Position numbers and translations under genes: made by a program
The notes under the pieces: generated by a model
Database searches by the model: none
Seen by the model: the letters and a program-made list of their open reading frames with translations, nothing else
What the model was told of the DNA's origin: nothing
In this document: positions 13,172-20,311 of the stretch, one piece after another
Numbering within the stretch: position 1 is the stretch's first letter
Layout: each line of letters opens with the position of its first letter
DNA from: a virus
Strand: one strand, 5' to 3'
DNA length: 20,413 nt
Virus record (IMG/VR): IMGVR_UViG_3300021368_000909
Coordinates: 1-20,413 of that record

Positions 13172-13884
13172 GATACAAATGCCTTTTCTTGTACAAAAGT
13201 TCCTGCTTGCTTTTTGTTACCTTCATTCCAGCCCCAGTCATTCAACATATCTTTAACATCATTATTAAAAGGCATACTACCACATATCATAACTTTATCC
13301 TTTTCAGGTGTAGCACCAGTTAGTATTACGCCGGCACTCATTGCTGTTGTTATACGTTTATTTAGGCCCTGCCATTCTCTGTCTTGTGTAACAATGGGTG
13401 TGTAATCGATAGGAAGTTCTTGTAAGAAATCATTATATGCAAGCAATTCCGGCATACTTCGCACACTCCAAACAACATGAATATTATCAAAACTATCAAA
13501 AGTTTCCGGATCTCTTAGTAAACTGATAAATGGAGCGATTCCAGTACCAGTTGCTAACATCCATAAGTCTCCTTTTAATTCTAAATTTGCTAAAATTAAA
13601 GTACCTGTTGCTTTAGAACCTACCTCTAATTGGTCTCCAACTTTTATGTGTTGTAACTTACTTGTTAATGGGCCGTCTTGCACCTTAATGCTATAAAACT
13701 CTAAGTAGTCATCGTATGGTCCGCTTGTAATGCTGTATGCTCTGCGTATGTCATCATCAGGAAATCCTATCATTACAAATTCTCCTGCTGTAAATCTATA
13801 TGATTTAGGACGATTACATTGTATTTTAAATAACCTATCAGTGTAGTGTTCAACACTTGTCACTGTAAGAGTTTCATAGCTCAT
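13168..13884 (-). CDS. fpr: Ferredoxin/flavodoxin-NADP+ reductase, bacterial Fpr type
   Basis: The 238-residue protein has an N-terminal FAD-binding barrel with RRAYSITS (about 47-54), where R-x-Y-S binds FAD. A C-terminal NADPH domain follows with ATGTGIAPFISLLRD (111-125) and CGSMPFNNDVKDML (201-214), ending TFVQEKAFVS, as in bacterial Fpr proteins (usually about 250 residues) rather than plant-type FNR. It passes electrons from NADPH to flavodoxin or ferredoxin. No flavodoxin or ferredoxin gene is visible here, so it probably uses the host's. E. coli QueE is known to use flavodoxin and its reductase, which makes QueE a plausible client; ribonucleotide reduction or metabolic takeover are alternatives. 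ATGA overlaps join it to both neighbours. Confidence 0.9.
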   Translation of the reverse strand: MSYETLTVTSVEHYTDRLFKIQCNRPKSYRFTAGEFVMIGFPDDDIRRAYSITSGPYDDYLEFYSIKVQDGPLTSKLQHIKVGDQLEVGSKATGTLILANLELKGDLWMLATGTGIAPFISLLRDPETFDSFDNIHVVWSVRSMPELLAYNDFLQELPIDYTPIVTQDREWQGLNKRITTAMSAGVILTGATPEKDKVMICGSMPFNNDVKDMLNDWGWNEGNKKQAGTFVQEKAFVS

Positions 13885-14129
13885 TTATCTTCCTCTGGTA
13901 GTTTTATTACATTATTTTCATTAGCAAGCATATTTTCCTTAATGTCATATACTTGCTCGCTTTTAATCATATTAATAATTGTATTTGTCAAACTTACTTC
14001 TTGGCGTAAGTATCCAATCTTACGTTGCAATTCTTCTAGCTCTTTTAGATAAAATTCTAATTCTTGTTCCTTACGTAACTTCTGTTCAATAAAGTCAGTA
14101 ATTAGAATTAGTTTTTGTTCTTCGCTCAT
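13881..14129 (-). CDS. Small coiled-coil protein of unknown function
   Basis: The protein has 82 residues when started at the ATG at 14127-14129, which overlaps the MazG-like stop as ATGA; an ATG six codons earlier overlaps the MazG-like gene more deeply and is the alternative. Residues 3-45 form a charged coiled coil (FIEQKLRKEQELEFYLKELEELQRKIGYLRQEV). The rest is a helical tail ending NNVIKLPEEDK. No cysteine, no membrane segment and no recognised domain. It lies in the polymerase unit, between the MazG-like and Fpr genes, with ATGA coupling on both sides. Function unknown. Confidence 0.75.
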   Translation of the reverse strand: MSEEQKLILITDFIEQKLRKEQELEFYLKELEELQRKIGYLRQEVSLTNTIINMIKSEQVYDIKENMLANENNVIKLPEEDK

Positions 14130-14404
14130 TGCACTAGCGTACTCCATTTACGAAGTTTTTCACGTTTGACGTTAGCTCTATCTTCCAAGTCAATCCATTT
14201 GCAAACATTATGTTGCACCATAAGTTCTAGCATACAATAAACGTCACCAAGTTCTTCGATTAGCTTTTGCTCTTGATCGTATTCAATTTCGTTTACAGTG
14301 TTGTATTTCCGCATAATTTTACTACAACGTTGTGTTAGTTCACCACATTCTTCCATAGTAATACACATAAGTTGTTGTAAATCATTGATAGGGCTGTCTT
14401 CCAT
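14126..14404 (-). CDS. MazG-like nucleotide pyrophosphohydrolase
   Basis: The 92-residue protein has the MazG/all-alpha NTP pyrophosphatase metal site: EECGELTQRCSK matches EExxE, and EELGDVYCMLELM matches ExxD. Such enzymes hydrolyse nucleoside triphosphates to monophosphates and are common in marine phages. The ATG at 14402-14404 lies one base after the polymerase stop and has GGAG seven bases upstream, so it is preferred over a longer frame starting inside the polymerase gene. It is followed by an ATGA overlap. The preferred nucleotide is unknown; in a phage with modified bases it might clean the nucleotide pool, which is inference. Confidence 0.85.
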   Translation of the reverse strand: MEDSPINDLQQLMCITMEECGELTQRCSKIMRKYNTVNEIEYDQEQKLIEELGDVYCMLELMVQHNVCKWIDLEDRANVKREKLRKWSTLVQ

Positions 14405-14405
14405 T

Positions 14406-17099
14406 TTAATCTCCAAAGTCAAATAAACTTGTAAATGTGTTAGATTGTTTTGTGCTATCGATATCATAGTTTAGCACACCAATTAAGTTATCAATTTTAT
14501 TATCAATAATAGTTGCTTCCATAGCATCGCCATCAAATGGCAATTCTTTGAACCAATCTGGCAAACGCAATTCATCTGTTGGATATGCAACACTTGTATA
14601 CCCTAATGGATTCTGCTTGAGTTTGCACACAATAACTTTCATACCATCTACAATCTCTTGCGAATACTTGTCACCATTCATACGCTTCAGTGTGTTCCAG
14701 TTAATGCTTGCTCTAACGTGCCCTGGCATATTTGCCTTGCCTTGCTTTTCTTCAAGACGCTGATAGTGCCCAATTTTGTTAGCACGTTTAGGAGCACCTT
14801 TTTCCCAACCCGGTCTATTTTTAAAATCACGCCTAAAGTCAGTAATACGTTCTAGTATTTCTTTTTCGCCTTTTTCTTGTAGTACCATCATCAGCACTTC
14901 GCTTAGAAACTCTTGCATATACACAGGTGTGTCTGATCTACGCAAGTCTAAGCCCATTGCTTTTACTTTGCCTGGCTTGCCATCTGTGTCTGAACGGAAG
15001 CCTTCAACATCATATACCAATGCTGCATAACGTTTCTTTGTAATGTACAAGCCGCTTTCAGCAACAATCTCTCTACCTGCTGCAATAACGTCTGATCGGC
15101 TCTTTGGACAGTGAAATGCTTTTTGCATAAAGTCTTGGAATGTGCTATTTGCCTCTTCTGCGACTTGATCATATAGAGTAATTACATTGTCTTTACTCCA
15201 TGGAATAGATCCGTTGTCAATTTGTTGTTTTAATACAGGATATGCACTAAAATACACAGAGTCTGTATCACCATATATTACGCTTTCACCTACATGATCA
15301 TAGGATCCTGTAATAACTTTGTTAACTTCTGCTGACATATGCTTTACAATAGTACGGCCTGATAATGTAGTACTTTGTCCAATACGTTTATCAAAAAAGC
15401 GACAGCCAGGGTTAAGAATGGCACCATAAAGACTGTTAAGGTTAATTTTCTTAACCAACTGACGTTTGTCCCAAAAAGCGATTTCTGCTTCATTTCCTGC
15501 ATCCTTTGCTTTCTTAAGCATTTTCTGTAGATCTTTTCTTTCCGCATACCACCTCTTTAGAATTCCAGGAATAACACCTTCAAATTCTGTTGTAAAAATT
15601 GTGCCATTTGAACTTAGCATCCAAGGCATATTACTGTCAAATATTAGTTTGTAAATTTCTGCTCCACTTAGTACGTCTGAACGACCGTCTTCCCAGTCAA
15701 TAGTTAGAGCAATGTCTTTGCGTTGGTCCATAACTGCTTCATATTCTTCTGTACTGAAGCGTCCTTCCCATGAACCTGCAAATGACTTTTTCTTAAGCGT
15801 CATATCTTCATGAACACGAGCTTCTGACATCTCAGGACGTATTTGTCCTACAATAGTTTCTGGAGCCATATTCAATGCACGAATCACACTTGGATACAGA
15901 CTGTTCAAGTCCATTGAACCAATCCATTTGTGAACACCTTTTTTAGGAAATGCAACATAAGCACCAGCGGCTGCTGTATTCTCATCATCACGCTTTGGAC
16001 GATTAGGAACTTGTAATCCTCTATCATGTGCTTCATTAATAATTGCTTGTTCTGTAACAGCAACAGCACCCATAGTTGTTTGTAGCAAAACAGTATTTGC
16101 GTGTGCCAGCTCGTTTGAAAGATCAATAAATCTTAGTTTTTTGTCCAGCTTGTCTAGTAGTGCAACGTCTTGTCTATTATATTCGATAAATGTTTCAAAG
16201 TCGTTGTTGTATAACTGATCAAGTGTTCCTTCATATACTGTTTTACGTTCACCAACTTCAAGTTCGCCAATAGCATCAAGACGATATGTGTGTCTTTCTT
16301 CATATGTGTATTTGCGATATAATTCTAAACTGTCTAAATGCACTCTGCCCACAAAGTCATAAGTTTCACTTGTTTTTCCAAACTTTTCGTATTCACGTTT
16401 TTTAGGCAGTTGTCCCCATAAGCAAAAACGTCTTGTGTCATCTGTACTTAAAACACGTTTAATTCTGTTAACAGTATACGGAACATCATAACCTTCACTA
16501 TTCCAGCCACTAAAGATATCTGCATCCTCTAGCAAATCAAGGAATGTAAGAAGCATTTGTCTCTCACCATTTCCTTCTTTGTCGTTTGGATATAAAATAA
16601 CATCATCGCCCCAGCGATCTTTACACATTTTTTGTGCTTCTTCAAAAGGTAATCCCTTTGGCGGAACTGCAAGTGTAATAAGTGCATCGAGCCATTGTAA
16701 ATGTACAGTGATAGCTGTAATTGGCATAAACGGATCTTCAACTGGAGCAAATCCTCGCTCTGGATCAAAGTCGGTCTCGATATCCCAAAACGCAACATTT
16801 AATTTAGGTGCGTCTTGATTAAGATAATTTTCACTTAAACATTGAAATATTGGATTAATATCGCTTTCGAATAAGTCTTTGCCTTTGTTTATTGCAATTT
16901 CTTTACGAAAGTCTTTTGTATTTTTGCAAACAATACGTGTTAGATTGTCGCCATATACACTTTTGTATTTGCCACGTTCGTCTTTATAATAAAACGTGTA
17001 TTTTGCTTGGTATTCTCTAAAATCTCTTTTACCATCTTTGCGTTCAACACATCTAATAATGTCTTGGTCGCGATCAAAGAAAGCATCTACGTAACTCAT
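14406..17099 (-). CDS. 43: DNA polymerase, family B (T4 gp43 homologue)
   Basis: The 897-residue replicative polymerase is close to T4 gp43 (898). The 3'-5' proofreading motifs are complete: WDIETD with D106 and E108, WNSEGYDVPY with D205, and YNRQDV with D311. Polymerase motifs follow: motif A MDLNSLYPSV (D397), motif B KKINLNSLYGA (about 550-560), and motif C YGDTDSVYF (609-617). The C-terminus SLFDFGD looks like a clamp-binding peptide for the gp45 clamp in this window. The start ATG has AGGAG six bases upstream and a leader of about 63 bases from the promoter at 17169-17197. In T4, gp43 represses its own translation by a leader hairpin; only a weak 4-bp stem is visible here. Confidence 0.98.
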   Translation of the reverse strand: MSYVDAFFDRDQDIIRCVERKDGKRDFREYQAKYTFYYKDERGKYKSVYGDNLTRIVCKNTKDFRKEIAINKGKDLFESDINPIFQCLSENYLNQDAPKLNVAFWDIETDFDPERGFAPVEDPFMPITAITVHLQWLDALITLAVPPKGLPFEEAQKMCKDRWGDDVILYPNDKEGNGERQMLLTFLDLLEDADIFSGWNSEGYDVPYTVNRIKRVLSTDDTRRFCLWGQLPKKREYEKFGKTSETYDFVGRVHLDSLELYRKYTYEERHTYRLDAIGELEVGERKTVYEGTLDQLYNNDFETFIEYNRQDVALLDKLDKKLRFIDLSNELAHANTVLLQTTMGAVAVTEQAIINEAHDRGLQVPNRPKRDDENTAAAGAYVAFPKKGVHKWIGSMDLNSLYPSVIRALNMAPETIVGQIRPEMSEARVHEDMTLKKKSFAGSWEGRFSTEEYEAVMDQRKDIALTIDWEDGRSDVLSGAEIYKLIFDSNMPWMLSSNGTIFTTEFEGVIPGILKRWYAERKDLQKMLKKAKDAGNEAEIAFWDKRQLVKKINLNSLYGAILNPGCRFFDKRIGQSTTLSGRTIVKHMSAEVNKVITGSYDHVGESVIYGDTDSVYFSAYPVLKQQIDNGSIPWSKDNVITLYDQVAEEANSTFQDFMQKAFHCPKSRSDVIAAGREIVAESGLYITKKRYAALVYDVEGFRSDTDGKPGKVKAMGLDLRRSDTPVYMQEFLSEVLMMVLQEKGEKEILERITDFRRDFKNRPGWEKGAPKRANKIGHYQRLEEKQGKANMPGHVRASINWNTLKRMNGDKYSQEIVDGMKVIVCKLKQNPLGYTSVAYPTDELRLPDWFKELPFDGDAMEATIIDNKIDNLIGVLNYDIDSTKQSNTFTSLFDFGD

Positions 17100-17168
17100 G
17101 TTGTCTCCTGTTGTTTTTGGCCAACTATACCTTCAACCTGTTCGTAAGTGAACGACTCTATAATGTAT

Positions 17169-17197
17169 ATATTACTATATATTGATGACGCTGTCAA
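17169..17197 (-). promoter_or_regulatory. Sigma70-like promoter for the DNA polymerase unit
   Basis: TTGACA (17192-17197), 17 bases, then TAATAT (17169-17174; 4 of 6 consensus bases, the weakest -10 of the set). The -35 box lies in the end of the HAD phosphatase gene. The predicted start near 17162 gives a 63-base leader. Confidence 0.6.
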
Positions 17198-17519
17198 TCT
17201 CGGCTTGGTCTTTTTGATACTGATCTTCAAAATATTTTTCCACATTTTGTGCTTTATCATCGATCCATATATCGTAATGGGGTTTTCCAACATTTGCTGA
17301 TGTGTATTTTACACCCCATTTGTGTAATTGCTCTAGTGTAAGTTCTTTATAATCTATACCAGACTCAGAACCACGAGCTGTGTAATAATGTACTTCGTGG
17401 CCTTTTTCGTATAGATCATTAAAATGAGCAATTCTTTCTGTATATGGCTTACTCAAATTGTATGGACGTCCTACTTCTTGGTCACAAATTGTACCATCTA
17501 TATCTACATAGTAGATCAA
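17175..17519 (-). CDS. HAD-superfamily phosphatase-like protein
   Basis: The 114-residue protein has the HAD motifs in compact form: DIDGT with the nucleophile D6 and acid D8, YYTARG (45-50) as motif II with T47, K79 in VGKPHYD as motif III, and WIDDKA (85-90) as the metal-binding motif IV. There is no large cap domain. Family members are small phosphatases acting on nucleotides, sugars or nucleic acid 5' ends; small phage and plasmid versions with this YTARG-WIDDKA pattern are common. It overlaps the upstream unknown gene by 4 bases. The substrate is unknown. The polymerase promoter's -35 box is within its last codons. Confidence 0.8.
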   Translation of the reverse strand: MIYYVDIDGTICDQEVGRPYNLSKPYTERIAHFNDLYEKGHEVHYYTARGSESGIDYKELTLEQLHKWGVKYTSANVGKPHYDIWIDDKAQNVEKYFEDQYQKDQAEIDSVINI

Positions 17520-18250
17520 AGTTCGTTCTCCTTTATGTACTTGATCATTTTTTGTTTGAATCTTGCATTTAAAAATGCGTCATAGCATTGCTTTAACGGT
17601 GTGGGCAATAGTTTATTCTGTTTTAACTCTTTAAATGTTGTGCATTGTAAAACTATATGTTTAGGATCACTCATTAAGCTATTCGCATCAAATTTTACCA
17701 TACGTATTTTTTCGTTAGTATTGAATTTAAAATAACTAATATGATCACCTTCTTTCAAGTTTAGGCTATTCATACCTTTTTTAAATTTAAATGCAGGACG
17801 AACAGGTCTAATCCATTTTGATATATTATATGTACCGCTTATCCCCATACAATTTTCAGTAAAATTATTTTCTGCATAATATGGATGAAGCTGTGTCATA
17901 GTAATATCAGCTTCTGTGAAAAATATGTATGCTGGGTCTGCCATCTGATGAACTCTCTCCGCATTAGGAGGAGTTAGAAATCTGATAAAATATTCTTGAT
18001 CAAGATTTGATAATGTCTTTGCTGAATTGTTTTCGTAATCTATTTCTATGTCTATATCCAGAGGAGATTTAATTACAAATGTATTTTTTAACTCATCAGA
18101 AATAGCTGGACATCTAGATGTAAATTCACCAAAAAATTCTTGGTGGTTAATTTCTTTAATTAACGGAGTCGGAACACTATACCTTAATTCACTTAGACTA
18201 TCAAAGTCATCGAAATAACTAATTATTGGACTCCAATATACTGTAATCAT
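17516..18250 (-). CDS. Phage protein of unknown function (244 residues)
   Basis: The protein has 244 residues and is soluble, with mixed alpha/beta composition. It starts MITVYWSPIISYFDDFDSL, contains ADPAYIFFTEADITMTQLHPYYAENNF (about 104-130), KWIRPVRPAFKFKKGM (144-159) and EGDHISYFKFNTNEKIRMVKFD (167-188), and has a basic helical end (NARFKQKMIKYIKENEL). From memory, T4-like marine phages carry relatives without known function. No catalytic motif, signal peptide or membrane segment is apparent. It starts one base after the stop of the membrane protein gene and overlaps the HAD gene by 4 bases, placing it in the dsbA unit. Confidence 0.75.
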   Translation of the reverse strand: MITVYWSPIISYFDDFDSLSELRYSVPTPLIKEINHQEFFGEFTSRCPAISDELKNTFVIKSPLDIDIEIDYENNSAKTLSNLDQEYFIRFLTPPNAERVHQMADPAYIFFTEADITMTQLHPYYAENNFTENCMGISGTYNISKWIRPVRPAFKFKKGMNSLNLKEGDHISYFKFNTNEKIRMVKFDANSLMSDPKHIVLQCTTFKELKQNKLLPTPLKQCYDAFLNARFKQKMIKYIKENEL

Positions 18251-18251
18251 T

Positions 18252-18533
18252 TTACCACCAATTCATTGCTACACCAAAGCCGAACACGTTTACAATTACA
18301 AACCATCCTGTAAGCATCATAGGCCAAGCAAGTTTTCTCCTGATATATCCCATTAATCCTGTTACACTTCCTATAAAAAAGAAAGGATAAACAATACGCA
18401 TATCAGGTTGATCTGCTGTAAATGCTAGTGTAGCACTTGCGCCTACAGTAAAAATGAAACTTAACACTTCATATGTAAATGCAATCTTATCTGTTTGGTA
18501 ACTGTGTAACCAAAACTCTTTTATTTTATTCAT
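18252..18533 (-). CDS. Small membrane protein with three predicted transmembrane segments
   Basis: The 93-residue protein is strongly hydrophobic. Three membrane segments are visible: about residues 18-38 (AFTYEVLSFIFTVGASATLAF), 47-63 (IVYPFFFIGSVTGLMGY) and 70-90. The basic loop YIRRKLAW would be cytoplasmic. The N-terminus HSYQTDKIAF is charged and presumably cytoplasmic as well. It overlaps the dsbA-like gene by 4 bases. It would sit in the host inner membrane; a host-membrane or phage-exclusion role is conceivable but nothing in the sequence shows it. No family recognised. Confidence 0.8.
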   Translation of the reverse strand: MNKIKEFWLHSYQTDKIAFTYEVLSFIFTVGASATLAFTADQPDMRIVYPFFFIGSVTGLMGYIRRKLAWPMMLTGWFVIVNVFGFGVAMNWW

Positions 18534-18790
18534 TTATCATAGCCTAGTGTTGCGACAAGGGTTTCTAGATCTTCGTGTGCATCAGCGTGTGCGTCCCAGT
18601 CACGATTCTTTGCTATTTTAATTGCTTTGGTAATAAGGCTTGGTTTAATATCTAGCTCTTCTGCAACAGCTTTTACAGTTTCTTTTAAACCTGCATTAAG
18701 ATCTTCTACTTCCTGCAATACTGTAACACCTTCACGTACTAGACGTTCAAGTTTTGCTTTTTCTTCAGCACCATAGGTACGGTCACTCAT
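18530..18790 (-). CDS. dsbA: DsbA-like double-stranded DNA-binding protein (T4-like)
   Basis: The 86-residue helical protein resembles the DsbA-type DNA-binding proteins of T4-like marine phages. In T4, DsbA binds late promoter regions and modulates late transcription; it is not the disulfide oxidoreductase of the same name. The pattern is MSDRTYGAEEKAKLERLV, LNAGLKETVKAVAEELDIKPSLITKAIKIA, and an acidic end. The start is the ATG at 18788-18790; the frame opens earlier at a TTG, but that TTG is part of the TTGGAGA Shine-Dalgarno, so it is not the start. It is headed by a perfect-consensus promoter and overlaps the membrane protein gene by 4 bases. Confidence 0.75.
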   Translation of the reverse strand: MSDRTYGAEEKAKLERLVREGVTVLQEVEDLNAGLKETVKAVAEELDIKPSLITKAIKIAKNRDWDAHADAHEDLETLVATLGYDK

Positions 18791-18818
18791 TAGATTCTCC
18801 AATTAGTTAATATATTTT

Positions 18819-18847
18819 ATTATACAACAAAGTTATGTATATGTCAA
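18819..18847 (-). promoter_or_regulatory. Perfect-consensus sigma70 promoter for the dsbA unit
   Basis: TTGACA (18842-18847), 17 bases, then TATAAT (18819-18824): 12 of 12 consensus bases. The -35 box encodes part of the last Leu-Thr of the SGNH gene. The predicted start near 18812 gives a leader of about 21 bases with GGAGA. Confidence 0.88.
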
Positions 18848-19618
18848 TCTATTTTGAATAAGATTGTATGTTTTTTCTGCAAATGCTTTTTGAGACAAAG
18901 GACCAAAATGTTCGTTATCAGTTGCTCTATCTATGTCGGGAATATATCTATCGTTTTTATCGTCATGATATAAAGTATCATATTCGTCACATAAAGATAC
19001 TAAATCAGATTCTTTTTCGTGCCAACCCCAGTAATTAAAAATATTAGGAATATTCTTTGATTTTATTAGACTAAAAACGCTTCTTAAATTTTGTAGTGCT
19101 GTAATATACTGAGTGTCATTCATACCTGCAAAATATAATTTTCGCCATTTTGTAAGCACAGAAGGATCTGTATCTCTGTCAAAATCTCCAGTTGGATATA
19201 TTATTCCTATACTGTCATCATTTCTAAAATATTCCACTCTATCGGGAGTTGAACAATACCACACCACCATATCTACTTTATATAAGTCTAAAGCCCATAC
19301 TGCATTTGTACAACAAACACCTACTGAGGCGCCTGGTGTACCTACATTTATTAGTTTGTAACCTAATTTGTTAGCAAGTTGTTCTGCCCACGTTTCTTTT
19401 GTTTGTAATCCTGTTCCAAAAGTATGGCTGCATCCTACTGTAAGCAAGGTTTTATTACCTGAAGTATCATGCTTACGTAAGCCAAACTCATTTGTTTGAT
19501 AAATTCCAGATTTATAGTTTGGTGTTAGATGACTTCTTGGAAATTGTCTAATACTATCTTTAGTTTGCCAAATATGTGGAGTCTCAAGACCACGAGTATC
19601 GTTTGCTCTTTTGTTCAT
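18833..19618 (-). CDS. SGNH/GDSL-hydrolase-like protein
   Basis: The 261-residue protein shows the SGNH hydrolase blocks: block I LLTVGCSHTFGTG with S64 as the probable nucleophile, block II INVGTPGAS (90-98) with the oxyanion-hole glycine, and near the C-terminus DNEHFGPLSQKAF with D234 and H237 as the rest of the triad. Block III is less clear (WYCSTPDRVEYF). Family members hydrolyse esters, often acetyl groups on sugars or lipids; marine phages have many such proteins of unknown substrate. No signal peptide is visible, so it acts in the cytoplasm or in the virion. There is no good Shine-Dalgarno before the ATG. Its own promoter is unclear. Confidence 0.75.
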   Translation of the reverse strand: MNKRANDTRGLETPHIWQTKDSIRQFPRSHLTPNYKSGIYQTNEFGLRKHDTSGNKTLLTVGCSHTFGTGLQTKETWAEQLANKLGYKLINVGTPGASVGVCCTNAVWALDLYKVDMVVWYCSTPDRVEYFRNDDSIGIIYPTGDFDRDTDPSVLTKWRKLYFAGMNDTQYITALQNLRSVFSLIKSKNIPNIFNYWGWHEKESDLVSLCDEYDTLYHDDKNDRYIPDIDRATDNEHFGPLSQKAFAEKTYNLIQNRLTYT

Positions 19619-19642
19619 AAAGATATTTATTAGTAATATTTT

Positions 19643-19843
19643 TTAATCTATTTTATTTTGGCGTTCCCAGGCCTCTTCAAACTGTTCTGCATAGTCATAT
19701 AAAGGAGCACCATTGGCACCGTCATACCAAAGGCGTTTGAAATATCCTTCTGCACTTGCTATTACTGTTTCAGGGGATGCATTGAGATGACCTTTAACCA
19801 TATAGAATAATCTGTATTCCTCTTTAAGGTCGTTCCTTAACAT
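19643..19843 (-). CDS. Small phage protein of unknown function
   Basis: The protein has 66 residues and is aromatic-rich and acidic at the end: MLRNDLKEEYRLFYMVKGHL, SPETVIASAEGYFKRLWYDGANGAPLYDYAEQFEEAW. It is predicted mostly helical, without cysteine or membrane segment. From memory, T4-like cyanophages have short proteins with a similar VIASAEGYFKR.WYDGANG core and no known role. It starts 37 bases after the end of the structural-type gene; a TATAAT at 19866-19871 lies upstream but has no matching -35 box. No Shine-Dalgarno is evident. Confidence 0.72.
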   Translation of the reverse strand: MLRNDLKEEYRLFYMVKGHLNASPETVIASAEGYFKRLWYDGANGAPLYDYAEQFEEAWERQNKID

Positions 19844-19880
19844 ACTGTATTTACATTGTTACAGTATTATAACGCTAACA

Positions 19881-20042
19881 TTAGGCTTTTTTAGCCATAT
19901 TTGTAGCGGTGCCGTATTTCACTGCTTCCCAGTCTTTACCGTAACGTTTTTTGAATTCTTTGTCAGGGAGATCGTCTGCGTAATCGTCACGCTTCTTAAT
20001 TTCTTTTTTTGTAAGTTTACGTTCGCTTGTTACTTTTTTTTT
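19881..20042 (-). pseudogene. Out-of-frame C-terminal part of the structural-type gene
   Basis: Directly after the stop of the 93-residue frame, the -1 frame continues with a coding-like sequence: KKKVTSERKLTKKEIKKRDDYADDLPDKEF, then KKRYGKDWEAVKYGTATNMAKKA and a TAA at 19881-19883. From memory, T4-like cyanophage structural-type proteins end with the same DDLPDKEFKKRYGKDW...ATATNMAK pattern, so this is probably the rest of the upstream protein. The two frames meet at nine consecutive A (20042-20034 on the minus strand); ten A would join them. A sequencing error, a real mutation, or ribosomal/transcriptional slippage are all possible. Confidence 0.7.
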
Positions 20043-20311
20043 GATTTTGTGAGTTTTGTATGAAGTGCCTTTTTATATGGATCGTTTGTTTCTTTTGTAA
20101 CGATCTTAGGCTTTGCATTTGTTTCAGGCATAGCTGCTTCAGAAGCTTCTTCATAATCCATATGATGATATACGCTTCCTATATCATTAGCTGCTTTTGT
20201 AATTTTACTTTGAACCCATCCGTCGAGTCCTTCTGCTTCTGAAACACCTTTAAGCAAGTCGTGTAGCTTTATTGCGTATTTTGCAATTTTATATAGTTCT
20301 GCACGAGCCAT
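20030..20311 (-). CDS. Structural-type conserved phage protein, N-terminal frame (interrupted)
   Basis: The frame from the ATG at 20309-20311 encodes 93 residues, MARAELYKIAKYAIKLHDLLKGVSEAEGLDGWVQSKITKAANDIGSVYHHM and an acidic then basic tail, ending at TAA after the A-run at 20042-20034. From memory, this MARAELYK...GWVQ.KITKAA block recurs in virion-associated proteins of T4-like cyanophages. The same frame is open and coding-like for 33 codons upstream of this ATG (GLGDLAHRAEQDHEVQ just before it) until a TAA at the window edge, without any ATG, GTG or TTG. No Shine-Dalgarno precedes the ATG, so the true start may lie outside the window or the sequence may contain an error. Function beyond structural-type is unknown. 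Confidence 0.7.
   Translation of the reverse strand: MARAELYKIAKYAIKLHDLLKGVSEAEGLDGWVQSKITKAANDIGSVYHHMDYEEASEAAMPETNAKPKIVTKETNDPYKKALHTKLTKSKKK

Noticed and set aside
17135-17155. Possible gp43-type translational operator hairpin in the polymerase leader
   Set aside because: Only a 4-bp GTTC/GAAC stem can be formed, well away from the Shine-Dalgarno; too weak to call.
19624-19631. AATAAATA late-promoter-like box before the SGNH gene
   Set aside because: It would start transcription on the start codon itself in a very AT-rich gap; the 7 of 8 match is not convincing there.
19866-19871. TATAAT upstream of the 66-residue gene
   Set aside because: No -35 box at 16-18 bases and no extended -10; left as unassigned.
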